Under the pieces are notes generated by a model. It searched no databases and was not told the DNA's origin. It saw only the letters and a program-made list of their open reading frames with translations. The position numbers were made by a program, and so were the translations under genes. Source: Thermodesulfitimonas autotrophica (GTDB lineage: Bacteria; Bacillota; Desulfotomaculia; Desulfotomaculales; Ammonificaceae). Taken from it: a stretch of DNA of 64,000 bases. Shown one piece after another: positions 62,050 through 64,000 of the stretch (position 1 is its first letter; each line of letters begins with the position of its first letter). The stretch covers positions 628,460 through 692,459 of the forward strand of contig NZ_RKRE01000001.1 in the NCBI RefSeq assembly GCF_003815015.1. The letters run 5' to 3'.

Positions 62050-63822
62050 CTAAATCGTCTCCTTAGTCCGGTCACCCGGAACGAGTTGCTCGTAAGGGTA
62101 TCTCTTAAAGGTGAGCTCGTCCGTATCCGGGTTCCAGACGGAACAGATGAAACAATCGTACTCGGCATCGTTCCGTTCCGGATAATCCGTCCGGTTAACG
62201 TAGCCAAGGTAGCGTGTCTCTTTCCGGTAACTGATGTGCTCAATTACCAACTGGCAGCAGTCGAGCCGGTTGATCACGTCCCAGGCCTGCTGCAGCTCGT
62301 AGAGATCGGGAACCGTCAGGTACTTCAGCTGGTCCCGCCGCAGCCGGTGGATCCGCTTCCGCGCGATATTCAGGTACGGCTCGCTGACCGCGAAATGGCG
62401 CACCCGCCCGCCGCAGTAGTCCTCCATCACGTTCTGCATGTGCTCTTCCATCTCCTTGGGGAGGATGCCCAGGACCGGCTTACCGTTAGTAAAGAACTGT
62501 TGCTTGCTCCACCGCGCAAGCGGCGCGAAGGTCTTCTCCTCAAGCGCGTCTATCTCTTCCGGATCGAGTTCCGCGAGCGGAATCCCGTTCTCCTCGATCC
62601 ACTTGACCATATTACGCCCCGCAATCCGGCCGCAGGTCCAAGAGCCGGAGATGAAGCGCGACGGGGCCTGCCCGAGCGCCTCGCCGCTGGCAAAGAGACC
62701 GGGCACAGTCGTCATCCGGGTAGTCCCGATGGTCCAGGCCCCGCAGCACGCGGCGTGCGCCCCGACAAGGAAGGGGGAATCGCCTTCGATCTCGATTGGT
62801 TCCCGCGCGGGATCGATATCGTGGGCCGCCCAGTAAAGGACGGTGCTCGGCGACATGTCCAGGTACTGCTCCCGCAGCCCGGCCACCTTTTCGGGATCAC
62901 CCTTGGTCGTATCCATAAAAATCGGGCCCCGCCCGGCAGCGATTTCCCGGTAGCAGGCCCAGACCCGGATGGGTGTCGGCGCCGTATGCCCGCCCATCCG
63001 CACGTACTCTTCCTTCTCGAGCATAAAAACCTCGCCGAGGGCGTTAACCATCTTAGCGTTCGCCCCAATGGCTAACGTCCCTGCCGGCGCGTAGGTATCT
63101 TTCAAGCGCACCGGGATCATCCGGGTATCGAAACCGGTCATCTCCGCCCCGATCCGCTTCATCATCGCGTAACTGGCACCGGTGTTAAACGGAACGTACC
63201 AGATGCGGTGGTGAGCATCACCGCTGTACCGGGGACGCCAGATGCCCGCTGCCCCGCCAGCAGCCATAAGGACCGCTTTGGCCCGGATTACGTAAAAACG
63301 GCCGTCCCGCACGCCAAAACCCACCGCACCAACACAGCGCCCCTCTTTTTTCAGGAGTTCAACGGTATAAACCCAGTTAATCACCTGCGCGCCGGCCTTC
63401 TCCGCCATTTTCGCGGTGATCGGCTTTAAAAACCGCCCGTTGACCTCGATGTTCCACTTGCCCCGCGCCAGGTAACGGCCGTCCGCATCCTTCTTGATCG
63501 GGAGGCCTTCCTTCTCCATCATCGCCACCGTCTCGTTGAGCTCCCGCCCCACACTCAGCAGGATGTCCTCGCGCACCGGCGCGCCGCACAGGTCGTAACG
63601 GACGTAGGCCACCCAGTCCTCCGGCGTTCCCTGGTTAATGTAGGCGTTAAGCGCGTTCTGCCCGGCAGCGAGCGAACCGCTGTGCCGGATGTTAGCCTTC
63701 TCTAAAATGGTGATCCGCAGGTCCGGCCCGCCTACCTGCCGCGCCTCCCAAGCCGCCAGGCAACCTGCCGTCCCGCCGCCGATGATCAGGATATCCGTAT
63801 CAATCTGGACCCGTTCCCGCAT
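62050..63822 (-). CDS. aprA: Adenylylsulfate reductase subunit alpha
   Basis: A 590-residue FAD subunit that reduces APS to sulfite and AMP in dissimilatory sulfate reduction. FAD-binding IIGGGTAGCLAAWEA at the N-terminus, SGSLAAGQNALNAY, GGAAGIWRPRY and PGLFASGEALGQAPSRFISGSW, GRIAGRNM follow. The C-terminal region contains HISYRKETRYLGYVNRTDYPERND, typical of AprA and its relatives. Slightly shorter than Archaeoglobus or Desulfovibrio enzymes. GGGGGTGG precedes ATG 63822. aprB follows after 150 bases. Confidence 0.94.
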   Translation of the reverse strand: MRERVQIDTDILIIGGGTAGCLAAWEARQVGGPDLRITILEKANIRHSGSLAAGQNALNAYINQGTPEDWVAYVRYDLCGAPVREDILLSVGRELNETVAMMEKEGLPIKKDADGRYLARGKWNIEVNGRFLKPITAKMAEKAGAQVINWVYTVELLKKEGRCVGAVGFGVRDGRFYVIRAKAVLMAAGGAAGIWRPRYSGDAHHRIWYVPFNTGASYAMMKRIGAEMTGFDTRMIPVRLKDTYAPAGTLAIGANAKMVNALGEVFMLEKEEYVRMGGHTAPTPIRVWACYREIAAGRGPIFMDTTKGDPEKVAGLREQYLDMSPSTVLYWAAHDIDPAREPIEIEGDSPFLVGAHAACCGAWTIGTTRMTTVPGLFASGEALGQAPSRFISGSWTCGRIAGRNMVKWIEENGIPLAELDPEEIDALEEKTFAPLARWSKQQFFTNGKPVLGILPKEMEEHMQNVMEDYCGGRVRHFAVSEPYLNIARKRIHRLRRDQLKYLTVPDLYELQQAWDVINRLDCCQLVIEHISYRKETRYLGYVNRTDYPERNDAEYDCFICSVWNPDTDELTFKRYPYEQLVPGDRTKETI

Positions 63823-63954
63823 CTACCGGGCCACCCCCGTTTTTTGCAAGGTTATCCCGAAAAAAAGACTACCAGAAAAGGCGTCAAGCAGCAATAAAGC
63901 CCTCCTTAAGGGGCAAAATCCTCCGCTTAACGGTCCGTTTCCCCCTGTCTGTTA

Positions 63955-64000
63955 TTACCCAACAAAGACCTCGTCCGCCGCCTCCTCTAACGCTAACTGC
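63955..64000 (-). CDS. 3' end of an unidentified upstream gene (right edge)
   Basis: The last 14 codons of a minus-strand frame are visible, ending QLALEEAADEVFVG and a TAA at 63955-63957, followed by 132 bases before aprA. Codon use fits coding sequence, but so short a tail cannot be assigned. sat or a sulfur-metabolism partner would be expected upstream of aprA. Confidence 0.35.
   Translation of the reverse strand, partial: QLALEEAADEVFVG

Overview
The window comes from a GC-rich, anaerobic, endospore-forming Firmicute that very probably reduces sulfate. The main evidence is spoIVA (spore coat ATPase), a sigI/rsgI pair, both subunits of dissimilatory APS reductase (aprA, aprB), a tungsten-type aldehyde:ferredoxin oxidoreductase with its own polyferredoxin, and a coenzyme-B12-dependent ribonucleotide reductase. 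TTG and GTG starts behind strong AGGAGG sites are very common. The style resembles thermophilic clostridial sulfate reducers and acetogens (Ammonifex, Moorella or Desulforudis relatives), but no rRNA gene or other taxonomic marker is present, so the placement is inference.

Layout. 0-9 kb: edge of a CD1871A/4Fe-4S membrane protein operon, a YkgJ-type cysteine-cluster protein, ferredoxin plus AOR, two base-excision-repair enzymes (nfo and a MagIII-like glycosylase), a HEAT-repeat protein, and a GlcD/GlcF-type 2-hydroxyacid oxidase pair. 9-15 kb: gatD-murT (lipid II amidation), nrdJ, sigI-rsgI. 15-26.8 kb: a long minus-strand block with accD-accA-pfkA-pyk-nuclease-dedA, mtrB (TRAP), dnaE, an NlpC/P60 peptidase, trmL and a CoA-binding protein. 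27-36 kb: hflX, then recJ-relA-dtd-MBL hydrolase and an RNase J-like protein. 36-42 kb: winged-helix protein, CDF metal exporter, a structured intergenic RNA, spoIVA, and a lone HgdB-type dehydratase. 41-48.6 kb: gpsA, purQ-purL, mnmA, cysteine desulfurase and a 6S RNA gene. 48.8-56.8 kb: small transporter, tatA, a universal stress protein, a two-component system with a sigma-54 activator, and two divergent membrane-protein units, each preceded by a sigma-54 promoter. 56.9-61.5 kb: a complete branched-chain amino acid (LIV-I) ABC transporter. 61.5-64 kb: aprB and aprA.

The most unusual element is a plus-strand structured RNA at about 37881-38258. A 15-bp closing stem encloses five arms. Four arms end in GNRA tetraloops, and the junction linkers between arms repeat a GRGCNAA-like sequence. 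The compensating pairs include about nine G-U wobbles that pair only if the plus strand is transcribed. I do not recognise it as a known family. The second most interesting element is the local sigma-54 circuit at 50-56.8 kb. A histidine kinase and an NtrC-type regulator, transcribed from their own sigma-A promoter, sit beside two divergent -24/-12 promoters with dyad sequences between them. These promoters drive uncharacterised small membrane proteins and a TauE/SafE-type exporter, which in a sulfate reducer suggests sulfur oxyanion export or stress handling (inference).

No CRISPR array, insertion sequence, prophage, tRNA or rRNA gene was seen. Most of the window is conserved chromosomal core.
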